The notes: generated from the letters alone by a model not told the origin. A DNA stretch of 34,045 bases from an uncultured Pseudomonadota bacterium (GCA_937123825.1 CAKZKQ010000493.1:1-34045), one strand, 5' to 3'. Shown: positions 16,188 through 24,975, counted from the stretch's first letter. Numbers and translations: made by a program.

Positions 16188-19100
16188 ATGAAGCGAAGAG
16201 ATTTAAAGGTGCTGCTGTTGGCCAGCTTGCTGGGCGCGGCCGTGAGCGTTGTGGAGACACCACAAGCGCAGGCCAACCCGGCGGAGGCCGCCTCACTGTG
16301 GGGGCAGCGCGCACAGAGCGCCACGCGGCTGGCCGTCATTGACGGCGGCGGGCTCAACATTGATCTGCCCAAGGTGGTCAAACACCTCTTTGTGGGGACG
16401 AACACAGAGGAAGTGTCCGTCCACATCGGCGAACTCAACGGGCAGCCGGGTCAGGAGCAGGTGGGCTTGGACGGCGGCGCGGTGACGGCGCTGGCCCAGG
16501 ACATGAGCGTCATGTGGACCAGCGATGACATCGGCGCCCGGCGCATCATCGCAGTCCAAGACCTGGACGCCGACGGCGCCGCCGAGATCCTGGTGGAGAC
16601 CGAAGGTCAGGAAGTCGCCATTGTGTCGGGTTCCAATGGCCAGATCGCCTTCACCTTTGATTATGTCGGCGGCCGGATGGTGGTCGTCGATATCGACGGC
16701 GACGACGGGCTGGAGATCCTGGTCCAGAGCGCAGGCGGCGCCCCGGGGCTGCGCGCCTACGGCTTTGACAACGGCAACGGCCAGCTCCTGTGGCAGGTCA
16801 CCGAGGGCATCTCCGAGCAGTTTGACCTCGCCGTGGGCGACGTCAACCCCGAAAACACCGACCTTGAGGTCGCCCTCGACGGCGACAGCGGCGCGGTCGT
16901 GGTCATCAACGCCGCCTCGGGCAACGTGGAGCGCAACACGGGCGCCAACATCGACGGCGACTTTGGCTGCGGCCCCTCCGTGGTGGCCAATATTGACGAG
17001 GACGTTCAGGAAGAGCTGATCTTCACGGGGACGGCCTCGGGTGAAAACGGCGAGACGGCCTATCTGGCCGTGTACGACTACGTCGAGGACACCATCGAGT
17101 GGATTTATGAGTACGGGCACGGCAACGCCGACGTGGCGCTGCGGATGCTCCAGAACCCGACGGCCGATCTCAACGGCGACGGGGTGATGGAAGTCATCGT
17201 GTCGGTCTTCAACAACACCGAAGAGTTGGTCGATGGCCAGCCCGAAGACGCCGACGGCATCAACGAGCCGGGGCGTTGGACGTTGGTGGCTTACGACGGC
17301 GCGACCGGCGAAGTGGTCGCCCAGGCGCCCGATCAGTTGCCAGTGGCGCTGCTCGACCCCAGCGGCATGGGCAAATCGATGCTCCTGACCGCCAGCGTCG
17401 GCGACGACATCGACCCAGACAACCCCATGTCTTCGCTGACGGCCTGGGCCGAGGTGGACGGCGAGCTGTCCCAGCGCTGGACCGTGCCCAACGCCCGGCT
17501 CGCCAAGGCGCCCGGCCTCTACGGGGGCACCTGCGCGCCGGGTTCGCGGGTCTTTGCGGCGGTGGTGCACGACTTCACCGGCGACGAGCGCCCCGACGTG
17601 GTCGTTGAGCGCGATCTCAACGGCGACCAGCGCGCCGATCTGGTGCAGATCATGGGCTTTACGCCCCAGGGGCCGACCATCACCGGTCAAACCGAACTGG
17701 CGCCCTTCCAGAACCCCCACGTCATCGCGGCGGGCGACGGCTTCTTTGAAAACGGCGCCCACCTGGCGATGGTGCTCTCGGATGGCTTCTTGACGGTCTT
17801 CAACGGCCTGATGGAGCCCGAGCAGCGCTTCCCCAGCGCCCGGAACATGCCCCAGCCGCGCACCCTCCAGGCCGAACTGCCCAACCCCGAAGACGAAGAG
17901 ACGACCATCAAGACCCGCTACCTGCACCTGCAGGACGCCGCGGGCCGCACGCGCAACATCGACGCCGGGGGCCGGCGCCCGCTGGACGTCTACTCCAGCG
18001 ACGACCGGGGCACCGCCCAGCCGCTGGTGGGGCTCTTTGTCGATGGGGGCAGCCTCTTTGCCCACAACTTCGACAACGACAACGGCGACCCGGTGCTCTC
18101 GATGCGCAACGCCTTTGGCGAAGAAGTCTGGTCGCACACCTTTGAAGACGCCCTGGCTGGCCCGCGCAACGTCCTGGCGGCGCCGCTCGACGGCGACGAG
18201 GGCAACCAGTCCACCCAGGACATCGCCTACATCTACACCGACCGCGACGGCAACGACATCATCGAGGTTCGCCTGGGACCGACCGGCGAGCTGGTCGCTT
18301 CACGGGCGGTCAACGACATCCAATCGGGCGTTGAAGAGCCTTGGATGGTGGCGCAGGGCAACGGCGGCACCACCCACCGCCTGGTCTTGATGGCCGACGG
18401 CCAGGCCCACTGGCTGGCGGCGGCAGGCACCCCTGGCCTTGAGGCGCTGGAGACCGAGTACGTCGTGGCCATCAGCGAAGAGGTCCGCAACAACGTCTCC
18501 TTCAAGATCGACGCTGACGTGGACATCCCCTTCCTCTTTGCCGACACACCCGAGGGCGACAAGGCACTGATCAATGCTGACACCGGCGAGGCCCGCTGGA
18601 CCATCCCGGTCAACGGCGACAACCACAGCTACCAGGGCCAACTGCTCAACTTCCCCAGTCTGGTCCGTCAGGGACCCAACGAAATTGAGCTTGACTCGGT
18701 GGAGAACCTCAACCTCATCGTCCCCGGCAGCGCCGGTGACTTGAGCTCCTACACCACCAACAGCGGCCAGGTGAACTGGCGCGTGTGCCTCAACGACGGG
18801 CAGGCCACGGCCATGCCCACCGACCAGCCGCCCACGACCCAGAACTGCGGCGGCGGCAAGCTCTCGGATGTGACGGTGGGCTCGGTGGTGCAGACCATCG
18901 ACGACGTGCGTGAGATCATGGTCGGCAGCGAAGACGGCTGGGTGTACGCGCTGACGTCGCAGGGCGAGCTGATCTGGGCGCTCTACTTTGGCGTGCCGGT
19001 GGGTGCGCCCATCATGACCGACCCGATCGGCGGCGGCGAGGACAGCAAGGTCCTCATCGTGGTCCCGGCGGCCAACGGCAGCATCTTCTTTGTGGAGCGC

Positions 19101-20543
19101 GACTTTACGCCCACCGGCGAAGTCCGCGACGTGGCGGTGGACGGCGATCGCATCAGCGACCCGAACACCGACGTGGACGAAGCCGAGCAGTTTGGCGCGC
19201 TGGGCGTGGCCTGGGAGCCGGTGGAAGACGCCGAGGGCTACCGGGTGGCTCTGGTGGGCAGCGACGGTCTGGTGACGCCCTTTGAGGATCAAGGCGACGC
19301 GACGTCGGCGGTGCTGACCGACCTGCCGCTGCGGATCGGCCCCACCTACCGCGCGTTGGTGGTGGCGTACGACATCGCAGGCGTCGAGAGCGCTGCGATC
19401 AGCAGCGACGGCGTTGTGTTGTCCGACAACACCGCGCCCGAAATCGTGGACTTCGCCGTGGCGCCCGAAGCCTTCAACCCCAACCAGGACGAGCCCGTCG
19501 CGCTGACGGGTCAGGCCACCGACAACTTTGGTGTTGCAACGGTTGAGTTGGCGGCGATGCGTGATGAGGACGACGGCCCGGTCTGGACGCGGACGATCGA
19601 CGCTGGCGCGGTGGCGCAGTTTGATCTGAACGAGGTCTGGGATGGCCGCGCTGACGGCGACATTGTCCCTGACGGCCAGTACACGATAACCATGCGCGTT
19701 GTGGATGTGGGCGACAACGAGGAGACGGCCGAGGCCACACTCTTGATCGATGCCACCGCCCCCGACGCCCCCACCATCACGGCCCCCGAGGACGGCGCGG
19801 TGCTGACCGAAGGCGTGGTGACTGTGTCGGGCGGCGCCGAGCCGGGCAGCACGGTCAATGTGACGATCGACGGCGAGCAGCTTTGCGAAGTCGAGGTGGA
19901 CGACACCGGGGGCTTTGAGTGCACGACCGAGGACGCGCTGGCCGACGGCCAGTACACCGCCGCCGCGACGGCCACCGACGCGCTGGGCAACACCAGCGAG
20001 GAGTCCGCACAGGTGGTCTTCACCATCGACACCACGGCCCCAGACGCACCCGTCATCACGTCGCCGACCGACGGACAGGAGTTTGAAGGCGAGAGCGTTG
20101 AGGTGACCATTGAGGGCACCGCTGAGGCTGGCGCCGACGTCAACGTCAGCGTGGGTGATGAGGTTGTTTGTGAGGTGACCGCCGATGAAGCCGGCGTCTT
20201 TGCCTGCCCCGCGCAGACCTTTGAGGTCGGGGAGTACACCGCCACAGCGTCGGCCATCGACGGCGCCGGGTTGGAGTCCGAGGTTTCTGAGGCTGTGGGC
20301 TTTGTGGTCATCAAGCCGGTGATCGACCCCAACAATGAGCCCAACAACAGCCCCAACAACGAACCCAACAACGACCCCAACAACGATCCGGGTCCCGATC
20401 CCGATCCCAACCCCAACGTCGACACCGGCAGCCCCGATGATGGCTGTGGCTGCTCGACGCCTTCTCGCCCTGCCCCCTCGAACGCCCCGCTGGCGCTGCT
20501 GGCGCTGGCCCTGGGCGGGTTCTTCTGGCGCCGCCGCCGCTGA
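16188..20543 (+). CDS. Large secreted FG-GAP/Ig-like surface protein with MYXO-CTERM-type sorting tail
   Basis: A 1451-residue exported protein of unknown role. It starts at the ATG at 16188, eight bases after GGAGGG. A signal peptide ends near TPQAQA-N. The first ~1000 residues hold many Asp-rich loops of FG-GAP/VCBS type (DLDADGAAEILVE, DIDGDDGLEILVQ, DLNGDGVMEVIVS), the calcium-binding loops of beta-propellers. A fibronectin III-like unit lies at ~1003-1080 (GVAWEPVEDAEGYRVALVG). A FlgD-type Ig domain (~1085-1187) and two Ig-like repeats, each opening with TAPDAP (~1188-1375), follow. An Asn/Pro linker (repeats of PNNEPNND) leads to a C-terminal sorting signal: a Cys pair in GCGC, a Leu/Ala-rich helix and final RRRR. 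That is the MYXO-CTERM layout, removed by a myxosortase during surface anchoring. It stands alone with a hairpin after its stop. Confidence 0.9.
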   Translation: MKRRDLKVLLLASLLGAAVSVVETPQAQANPAEAASLWGQRAQSATRLAVIDGGGLNIDLPKVVKHLFVGTNTEEVSVHIGELNGQPGQEQVGLDGGAVTALAQDMSVMWTSDDIGARRIIAVQDLDADGAAEILVETEGQEVAIVSGSNGQIAFTFDYVGGRMVVVDIDGDDGLEILVQSAGGAPGLRAYGFDNGNGQLLWQVTEGISEQFDLAVGDVNPENTDLEVALDGDSGAVVVINAASGNVERNTGANIDGDFGCGPSVVANIDEDVQEELIFTGTASGENGETAYLAVYDYVEDTIEWIYEYGHGNADVALRMLQNPTADLNGDGVMEVIVSVFNNTEELVDGQPEDADGINEPGRWTLVAYDGATGEVVAQAPDQLPVALLDPSGMGKSMLLTASVGDDIDPDNPMSSLTAWAEVDGELSQRWTVPNARLAKAPGLYGGTCAPGSRVFAAVVHDFTGDERPDVVVERDLNGDQRADLVQIMGFTPQGPTITGQTELAPFQNPHVIAAGDGFFENGAHLAMVLSDGFLTVFNGLMEPEQRFPSARNMPQPRTLQAELPNPEDEETTIKTRYLHLQDAAGRTRNIDAGGRRPLDVYSSDDRGTAQPLVGLFVDGGSLFAHNFDNDNGDPVLSMRNAFGEEVWSHTFEDALAGPRNVLAAPLDGDEGNQSTQDIAYIYTDRDGNDIIEVRLGPTGELVASRAVNDIQSGVEEPWMVAQGNGGTTHRLVLMADGQAHWLAAAGTPGLEALETEYVVAISEEVRNNVSFKIDADVDIPFLFADTPEGDKALINADTGEARWTIPVNGDNHSYQGQLLNFPSLVRQGPNEIELDSVENLNLIVPGSAGDLSSYTTNSGQVNWRVCLNDGQATAMPTDQPPTTQNCGGGKLSDVTVGSVVQTIDDVREIMVGSEDGWVYALTSQGELIWALYFGVPVGAPIMTDPIGGGEDSKVLIVVPAANGSIFFVERDFTPTGEVRDVAVDGDRISDPNTDVDEAEQFGALGVAWEPVEDAEGYRVALVGSDGLVTPFEDQGDATSAVLTDLPLRIGPTYRALVVAYDIAGVESAAISSDGVVLSDNTAPEIVDFAVAPEAFNPNQDEPVALTGQATDNFGVATVELAAMRDEDDGPVWTRTIDAGAVAQFDLNEVWDGRADGDIVPDGQYTITMRVVDVGDNEETAEATLLIDATAPDAPTITAPEDGAVLTEGVVTVSGGAEPGSTVNVTIDGEQLCEVEVDDTGGFECTTEDALADGQYTAAATATDALGNTSEESAQVVFTIDTTAPDAPVITSPTDGQEFEGESVEVTIEGTAEAGADVNVSVGDEVVCEVTADEAGVFACPAQTFEVGEYTATASAIDGAGLESEVSEAVGFVVIKPVIDPNNEPNNSPNNEPNNDPNNDPGPDPDPNPNVDTGSPDDGCGCSTPSRPAPSNAPLALLALALGGFFWRRRR

Positions 20544-20567
20544 GCGCCCCAACGGGCCGCTGGGCGC
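20544..20567 (+). terminator. Hairpin directly after the large surface protein gene
   Basis: GCGCCC (20544-20549) pairs perfectly with GGGCGC (20562-20567) around a 12-base loop, immediately after the stop codon. No U-tract follows, so termination strength is doubtful. Confidence 0.35.
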
Positions 20568-20683
20568 ATCCTGTCGCCCATGACGGCCCGCTCCCCTCCC
20601 AAACCAACACCATCGCCCACAGGTGCTCTCCAGGCCCGGACAGGCCCAAATGAGCGCCCAAACACACACTCGACTGGCCGGGG

Positions 20684-20712
20684 TTGACCTGAGTCGCCAA
20701 TTGACTCAATAT
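20684..20712 (+). promoter_or_regulatory. Putative promoter with an inverted repeat in its spacer
   Basis: TTGACC (20684-20689) and CAATAT (20707-20712) are 17 bases apart. A perfect inverted repeat TGAGTC-N7-GACTCA (20690-20708) fills the spacer, the classic position for a repressor. It is ~250 bases upstream of the DksA-like gene. The rest of the 414-base gap shows only a hairpin AAACCA/TGGTTT (20924-20945) just ahead of the ribosome site, and no gene. Confidence 0.38.
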
Positions 20713-20957
20713 TCAGCCCCTCCAGAAGATGCGCGTTGTTTCATGTGCCCTCGCGGCTCGTGCCAGTGCAGCCTGGAAAGACCACAGCACGCTGGCGTGG
20801 CGGCGGTCGTCTTCAACAAGAGATGGGCGCCTTGCGGAGGCTGGTCCGTGGTGCTTTGGGGTGAGGGGGTGGTTGCGGCAGACGGCTGTCACCACTGCAG
20901 GGATCGGGCATAAGCCTGCCCTGAAACCAATCAAACACATGGTTTGGTGAAAGAGCG

Positions 20958-21488
20958 ATGACAAACGAAACCGAAGACTGGCACGACAAAGACGAATACA
21001 GCGACGAAGAACTGGCGGAGTTCAGGCAGCTCCTGCTGGACGAGCGCGAGCGCGTCATGGCTCGCCTGCGCATGCGCGTCAGCGAGGCCGTCGGTGACAC
21101 TCAGGCCATGCCCGATGAGAGCGATCAGGCCCAGCAGCTCACCGAGCAGGCCTACATGCTGCGTCTGGCCGACAAAGAACAAAAACTCCTCAAGCTCATC
21201 GACAAAGCCCTGAAGAAATTTGCCGAAGACGAGTATGGCTTCTGCGAAGGCACCGGCGACCTGATCAACCCCGCTCGACTGCGCCTGCGCCCCTGGACGC
21301 GCTACAGCATCGAATACAAAGAAGAGCAGGAACGCATCAAGAAGGGCTTCGCCACCAAGCGCAACAACAACACCGTGCTGCGCGGCGACAAGCTGGCCAA
21401 GACCGACGACGACCACCAGTCGCGCATCAGCCACATCAAGCTCGACGGGCTCGACAAATCCACCGACGAAGGGCTCATCGACGAGTGA
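20958..21488 (+). CDS. DksA/TraR-like transcription factor lacking the zinc-finger cysteines
   Basis: A 176-residue protein resembling DksA, which enters the RNA polymerase secondary channel and works with ppGpp. A coiled-coil of two charged helices spans ~15-90, and its tip carries D53-E-S-D56-Q-A58, matching the DxxDxA tip motif essential for DksA. The globular part reads DEYGFCEGTGDLINPARLRL, aligning with the DksA sequence 'YGYCxxxGxxIxxxRL'. However, only one Cys (Cys96) of the usual four zinc ligands remains. Zinc-independent DksA paralogues are known in other proteobacteria. The C-terminal ~45 residues (Lys/Asp-rich, NNNTVLRGDKLAKTDDD) are an extension not seen in DksA. GAAAGAG precedes the ATG. 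It is monocistronic and converges with the ABC-F gene. Confidence 0.82.
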   Translation: MTNETEDWHDKDEYSDEELAEFRQLLLDERERVMARLRMRVSEAVGDTQAMPDESDQAQQLTEQAYMLRLADKEQKLLKLIDKALKKFAEDEYGFCEGTGDLINPARLRLRPWTRYSIEYKEEQERIKKGFATKRNNNTVLRGDKLAKTDDDHQSRISHIKLDGLDKSTDEGLIDE

Positions 21489-21509
21489 GCCCTCGCTGGC
21501 GGCTGCGCC

Positions 21510-23423
21510 TCACCCCTCCTGGAGGCTCTCCAACTCTTCCCAGCGCGCGTAGAGCCCTTCTATTTTTGCAGTGAGCGCGTTCAACTCCTCGGAGAGCGTC
21601 GCCACCTTCTGGGGCTTGTCGCGGTAAAGCGCCGGATCGGCCAACGCCGCCTCCACCGCCTCTTTGCGCTCCTCGACCTCCAAAATCACACCCTCAATTC
21701 CCTCAAGCTCCTTGCGCTCATCCCAACTGAGCTTGCGGGGCTTTTTGGCCTGGGCCTCAGCGGCTTTTTGAGCCTCGGCGGCCTTCTTGGCCTGCTGGCG
21801 CTGGCGCTTAAGCTCGGCCAGGCGCTCGTCGCGGCGCTTGCGGTAGAAGTCGTAGTCGCCGTCATAGCGCTCCAGCGAGCCGTCCTCAAAGGCCATGATG
21901 ACGTTGCAGACCTTGTTGAGGAAGTAGCGGTCGTGGGTGACCAGCAGGATGCAGCCCTCAAAGCGCCGCAGCGCGTCTTCAAGGATCTGGAGTGAGACAA
22001 TGTCCAGATCGTTGGTGGGCTCATCGAGCAAGAGCATGTTGGCGTTCTCCAGCATGATCTTGGCCAGGATCAACCGACACCGCTCGCCGCCGCTGAGTGT
22101 GGAGACCTTTTTGCGCTGGGCGCCGTCGTCAAAGAGGAACTCCTTAAGGTACGTGCGGCGGTGCACCGAGCGCTCGCCGACGCGCACGTGGTCGTTGTCG
22201 CTGATGGACTCCAGGACCGTGTCGTCGGGGTTGAGGTCGTCGCGGGTCTGGCTCATATAGCCTGGCCTGGAGTTCTTGCCCCACTGAACCTGCCCCACGT
22301 CTTGGCGCTCCAGGCCCATCAAGATCCGCATCAGCGTGGACTTGCCACAGCCGTTGGGGCCGATGATGCCGATCTTGTCCTGGCGCTGGACGGCCATGTG
22401 GAGGCTATCAAAGACCGGCCGCTCGTAGTTCTTGGCCAGGTTGCTGATCTCCAGGATGATGCCACCCAGGCGCTTCATCGAGCGAAAATCGACGTTGAGG
22501 TCCAGGCGCTTCTCGGGGCCGTCGGCGTTGGCCAGCGCCTCGGCGCGGTCCACGCGGGCGCGGGCCTTGGTGGTGCGCGCCTTGGGGCTGCGGCGCAACC
22601 ACTCCATCTCGCGCTCCAGGAGCTTCTGGCGCTTGGTCTCGGCCTTGGACTGGGTCCGCATCCGCTCCAGCTTGCGCTCCACAAAGGCGGCGTAATTGCC
22701 CGGGTGTGAGTAGAGCGTGGACTGATCAAACTCCACGATTCGGGTCGTGACCCGGTCCAGAAAGTAGCGGTCGTGAGTGATGAGCACCAACGCCCCAGGC
22801 CAGTTCTGAAGTGTGCCTTCGAGCCACTCGAGCGTCTCGGCGTCGAGGTGGTTGGTGGGCTCATCGAGCATGAGCAGATCGGGGCTGGCCAGCAGCGCGT
22901 GGGCCAACGCCACGCGGCGGCGCTGACCACCCGAGAGCGCCCCAAAGCGCCGGTCCAGATCGTCGGGCCGAATGCCGAGCTGCTCCAGCACCGACTCCAC
23001 GCGGTGCTCCCAGCTCCAGCCCCCCAGCCGCTCAATGAGCGCCTGAATCTGGGCCTGCTCTTCAAGGAGCGCGTCCATGGAGGTGGCGTCGGCGCTGGCC
23101 ACCTCCATGCTGAGCTTGTCGTAGCGCTCAATGGCCTCCCGGACCGGCTCCATGACCTGCGCGACGATCTGCCGGGGCGTGGCCTTGTCGTCAAACTCAG
23201 GCTCCTGGGAGACGTAACAGACGCTGGCCTCCCGGCGCATCGCCAAGGTCCCGTCGTCGGGCTCAATCACGCCCGCCAGGATCTTCAAGAGCGTGGACTT
23301 GCCACACCCGTTGGGACCCACAATGGCAACCCTTTCGGTGTTGTCGATGGCCAAATCCAGGTTGGAGAAGAGCGTCCGGGGGCCGTAGGACTTGGAGAGG
23401 TTCTGGGCGTTGAGCAGGTTCAT
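21510..23423 (-). CDS. ABC-F family ATPase, Uup/EttA-like
   Basis: A soluble twin-ABC ATPase of 637 residues without membrane segments, of the family that acts on ribosomes. Two Walker A motifs read GPNGCGKST, the two signature motifs are LSGGQ and LSGGE, and each is followed by a LLMLDEPTN or LLLDEPTN Walker B. A basic inter-domain linker (KRQKLLEREMEWLRRSPKAR) is the P-site tRNA interaction region. The C-terminal ~110 residues form a coiled-coil (KRQRQQAKKAAEAQKAAEAQ then EELNALTAKIEGLYARWEEL), as in Uup. The start at 23423 gives MNLLNAQNLSKSYG, the normal beginning; the frame open to 23465 is not needed. Ribosome-site evidence is weak. Which ABC-F subgroup it belongs to cannot be settled by eye; Uup is favoured by the tail. 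Confidence 0.92.
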   Translation of the reverse strand: MNLLNAQNLSKSYGPRTLFSNLDLAIDNTERVAIVGPNGCGKSTLLKILAGVIEPDDGTLAMRREASVCYVSQEPEFDDKATPRQIVAQVMEPVREAIERYDKLSMEVASADATSMDALLEEQAQIQALIERLGGWSWEHRVESVLEQLGIRPDDLDRRFGALSGGQRRRVALAHALLASPDLLMLDEPTNHLDAETLEWLEGTLQNWPGALVLITHDRYFLDRVTTRIVEFDQSTLYSHPGNYAAFVERKLERMRTQSKAETKRQKLLEREMEWLRRSPKARTTKARARVDRAEALANADGPEKRLDLNVDFRSMKRLGGIILEISNLAKNYERPVFDSLHMAVQRQDKIGIIGPNGCGKSTLMRILMGLERQDVGQVQWGKNSRPGYMSQTRDDLNPDDTVLESISDNDHVRVGERSVHRRTYLKEFLFDDGAQRKKVSTLSGGERCRLILAKIMLENANMLLLDEPTNDLDIVSLQILEDALRRFEGCILLVTHDRYFLNKVCNVIMAFEDGSLERYDGDYDFYRKRRDERLAELKRQRQQAKKAAEAQKAAEAQAKKPRKLSWDERKELEGIEGVILEVEERKEAVEAALADPALYRDKPQKVATLSEELNALTAKIEGLYARWEELESLQEG

Positions 23424-23568
23424 GGGGTTCCGGCAGGCTGAAGAAGGCGGCGCAGAAAAGACCACAACCGATCAATTCAAAGCCCCACGGCTCTATCAGG
23501 TTGTGCTTTAATTGAAAAGCATTGGCCCATGCAGGCCGCCAGCGCGGGCCCTCGGGAAGCCACTTAAA

Positions 23569-23615
23569 AAATGTTCCACTGAACATTTGACAACTCCCTT
23601 CAGAGGGTCCATAAA
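23569..23615 (+). promoter_or_regulatory. Strong promoter overlapped by a 20-bp palindromic operator
   Basis: TTGACA (23587-23592), a 17-base spacer and CATAAA (23610-23615) form one of the best promoters in the window. A perfect palindrome AAATGTTC-CACT-GAACATTT (23569-23588) abuts and overlaps the -35 by two bases, a typical repressor position. The half-site AAATGTTC is also found between the -35 and -10 candidates of ung. Confidence 0.55.
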
Positions 23616-23694
23616 TAGCGTGTCTGATGTTGAACGGATGTCCACCTAATTGTGGACAGACATAGCACCTGAAAACCAGCCTGGAGAGAGAAAA

Positions 23695-24711
23695 ATGGGC
23701 TTTAAGAAGATGGAACGTCCCAAATATCCCCCGCGTCTTTGGTCGCTGGTGGGGTACCCCGGCTCTGGCAAGTCCTCCTTCGCGGCTCAGATGAATGGGC
23801 CGATGGTCGTCGTGGACGCTGATCAGCGCTTCACTGAGGTGATGGAGAAGGCCCAAGGGGACGTCTTCCAGCTCAGCGACAACAAGGCCGACAACGTCGA
23901 ACCCGAGCTGATCACCAAACACCTGCTCAACAACATGCCTGGCTCGGGCGTCAAGACCATCATCGTCGACTCCCTGACGGCCATCATCACGCCGCTGGTC
24001 GTCAAGGCCATGCTCGACAACGAGAACGGCAAAAACCGCAACAAGATGTCGGCGTTCCGCACCAAAGCGCTGGCCATGCGTCAGCTCCAGGACTCCATCA
24101 CCCGCTGGGGCAGCGACGTCTTGTGGATCTACCACAACCAGGACTCTCGCGACGGCAAAGCCAACGCCGTCACCCGCGCCACCATCAGCCAGACCGAGCT
24201 TGCTCGCCTCACCCGCAGCATCAACCTCCAACTGGAGATCGTCCAGGACGGAGAACGCCGCGGCATCCGGGTGCAGTGGGCTCGCCGTGGCCGCGCTGGC
24301 ATGGTCCTGTGGGATGACACCGGCGACTGGACCGGCATGCCCGCCACCATCGAAGCGGCGGTCTACGACGGCCTGAGCAAAGCCGAGCAGGACGCCATCG
24401 AGAAGGCCAACCCCGACTACTTCCCCAACCCAGAGACCGCCATCAGCTGGGCCATGGACAAAGGCGCCGTGGGCAACATCGCCGAAGGCCAACGCCTCTA
24501 CACCCAGGTCAAGGAAGAATCCAAACCCAAAAGCGCGCGCGAAATGGCCGCCTTCTGGGTCGAGGCCGTTACCAGCCGCCTCACCGCCCGCGCCGCTGAA
24601 GAAGAGGCCAAAAAGGCCAAACCCAAGCGTGCGCGCAAAAAGGCAGAATCGGCCCCCATGCCCGAGCCACCCCCGGCACCCGAACCCTCCATGGAAGACA
24701 TCGTCTTCTGA
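23695..24711 (+). CDS. Phage-type P-loop ATPase, Sak4/RecA-like (AAA_24)
   Basis: A 338-residue ATPase of the kind that phages use as single-strand-annealing/recombination helpers (Sak4 and related AAA_24 proteins). Walker A is GYPGSGKS (20-27), and Walker B is KTIIVDS with Asp92. MVVVDADQRF (37-46) and the sensor-like stretch DVLWIYHNQD follow. The ATPase core ends near 235. The C-terminal ~100 residues include a Lys/Arg/Ala-rich segment (AKKAKPKRARKKAE), then a Pro-rich linker and the last residues MEDIVF, which resemble the acidic SSB tip. The ATG at 23695 follows GGAGAG and removes 15 implausible residues. No other phage genes are nearby, so it looks domesticated or carried singly. Molecular function is inferred from the family; a plain 'ATP-binding protein' is the cautious alternative. 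Confidence 0.7.
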   Translation: MGFKKMERPKYPPRLWSLVGYPGSGKSSFAAQMNGPMVVVDADQRFTEVMEKAQGDVFQLSDNKADNVEPELITKHLLNNMPGSGVKTIIVDSLTAIITPLVVKAMLDNENGKNRNKMSAFRTKALAMRQLQDSITRWGSDVLWIYHNQDSRDGKANAVTRATISQTELARLTRSINLQLEIVQDGERRGIRVQWARRGRAGMVLWDDTGDWTGMPATIEAAVYDGLSKAEQDAIEKANPDYFPNPETAISWAMDKGAVGNIAEGQRLYTQVKEESKPKSAREMAAFWVEAVTSRLTARAAEEEAKKAKPKRARKKAESAPMPEPPPAPEPSMEDIVF

Positions 24712-24731
24712 GGCACCCCCTCTCGGCACCC

Positions 24732-24975
24732 CGCGAGACCGCTTTCGAAAGGAGGCCTCGCGCTTGACCGAGAACCGATGAAAACGAGCCTTGCAAGGGC
24801 GAGAAATCGCAGTCCAGTCCGAGGAGGAGAGCGCAGGCGAGTCTTTGACCCGTCGAGCATCGACGACGAAGAAATGGGCTGTGATAGCCGTCAGCGCTGG
24901 CTCGTTTTCATCGGGACTCGGTCTAGGCCCAGGTCACGCGACCCCCAACCGCCCCCCACCATTCTCGGGGGTGAC
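24732..24975. ncRNA. Candidate novel structured RNA (or inverted-repeat element) downstream of the Sak4-like gene
   Basis: The 393-base gap between two converging genes is dense with pairing. The core is a 25-bp inverted repeat: GACCGAG (24766-24772) pairs with CTCGGTC (24917-24923), and 16 perfect pairs (24775-24790 with 24899-24914) follow after a 2-base mismatch. Inside the 108-base loop are GCGA-GAAA-TCGC (24799-24810, a GNRA tetraloop), CGTCGA-GCA-TCGACG (24851-24865) and GGCT-GTGAT-AGCC (24877-24889). Outside are a CGCGAG/CTCGCG hairpin (24732-24762) and GTCAC/GTGAC with CCCC/GGGG (24933-24975). This is a multi-branched fold closed by a long stem. Strand and boundaries are unknown. A transposon-like element with terminal inverted repeats is an alternative, but no target duplication is obvious. 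Overlapping short frames look non-coding. Confidence 0.5.

Noticed and set aside
20320..20440. Asn/Pro codon repeats as a possible CRISPR or satellite repeat
   Set aside because: They are in frame and encode the PNN linker before the sorting tail; units are too short and unspaced for CRISPR.
18300..20669. A 789-codon antisense frame under the large surface protein gene
   Set aside because: Basic, repetitive translation with no domain signals; the plus-strand gene has a signal peptide, Ig domains and a sorting tail.
20623..20950. Short frames in the gap before the DksA-like gene
   Set aside because: No ribosome sites, no recognisable features, and they overlap the promoter/operator signals.
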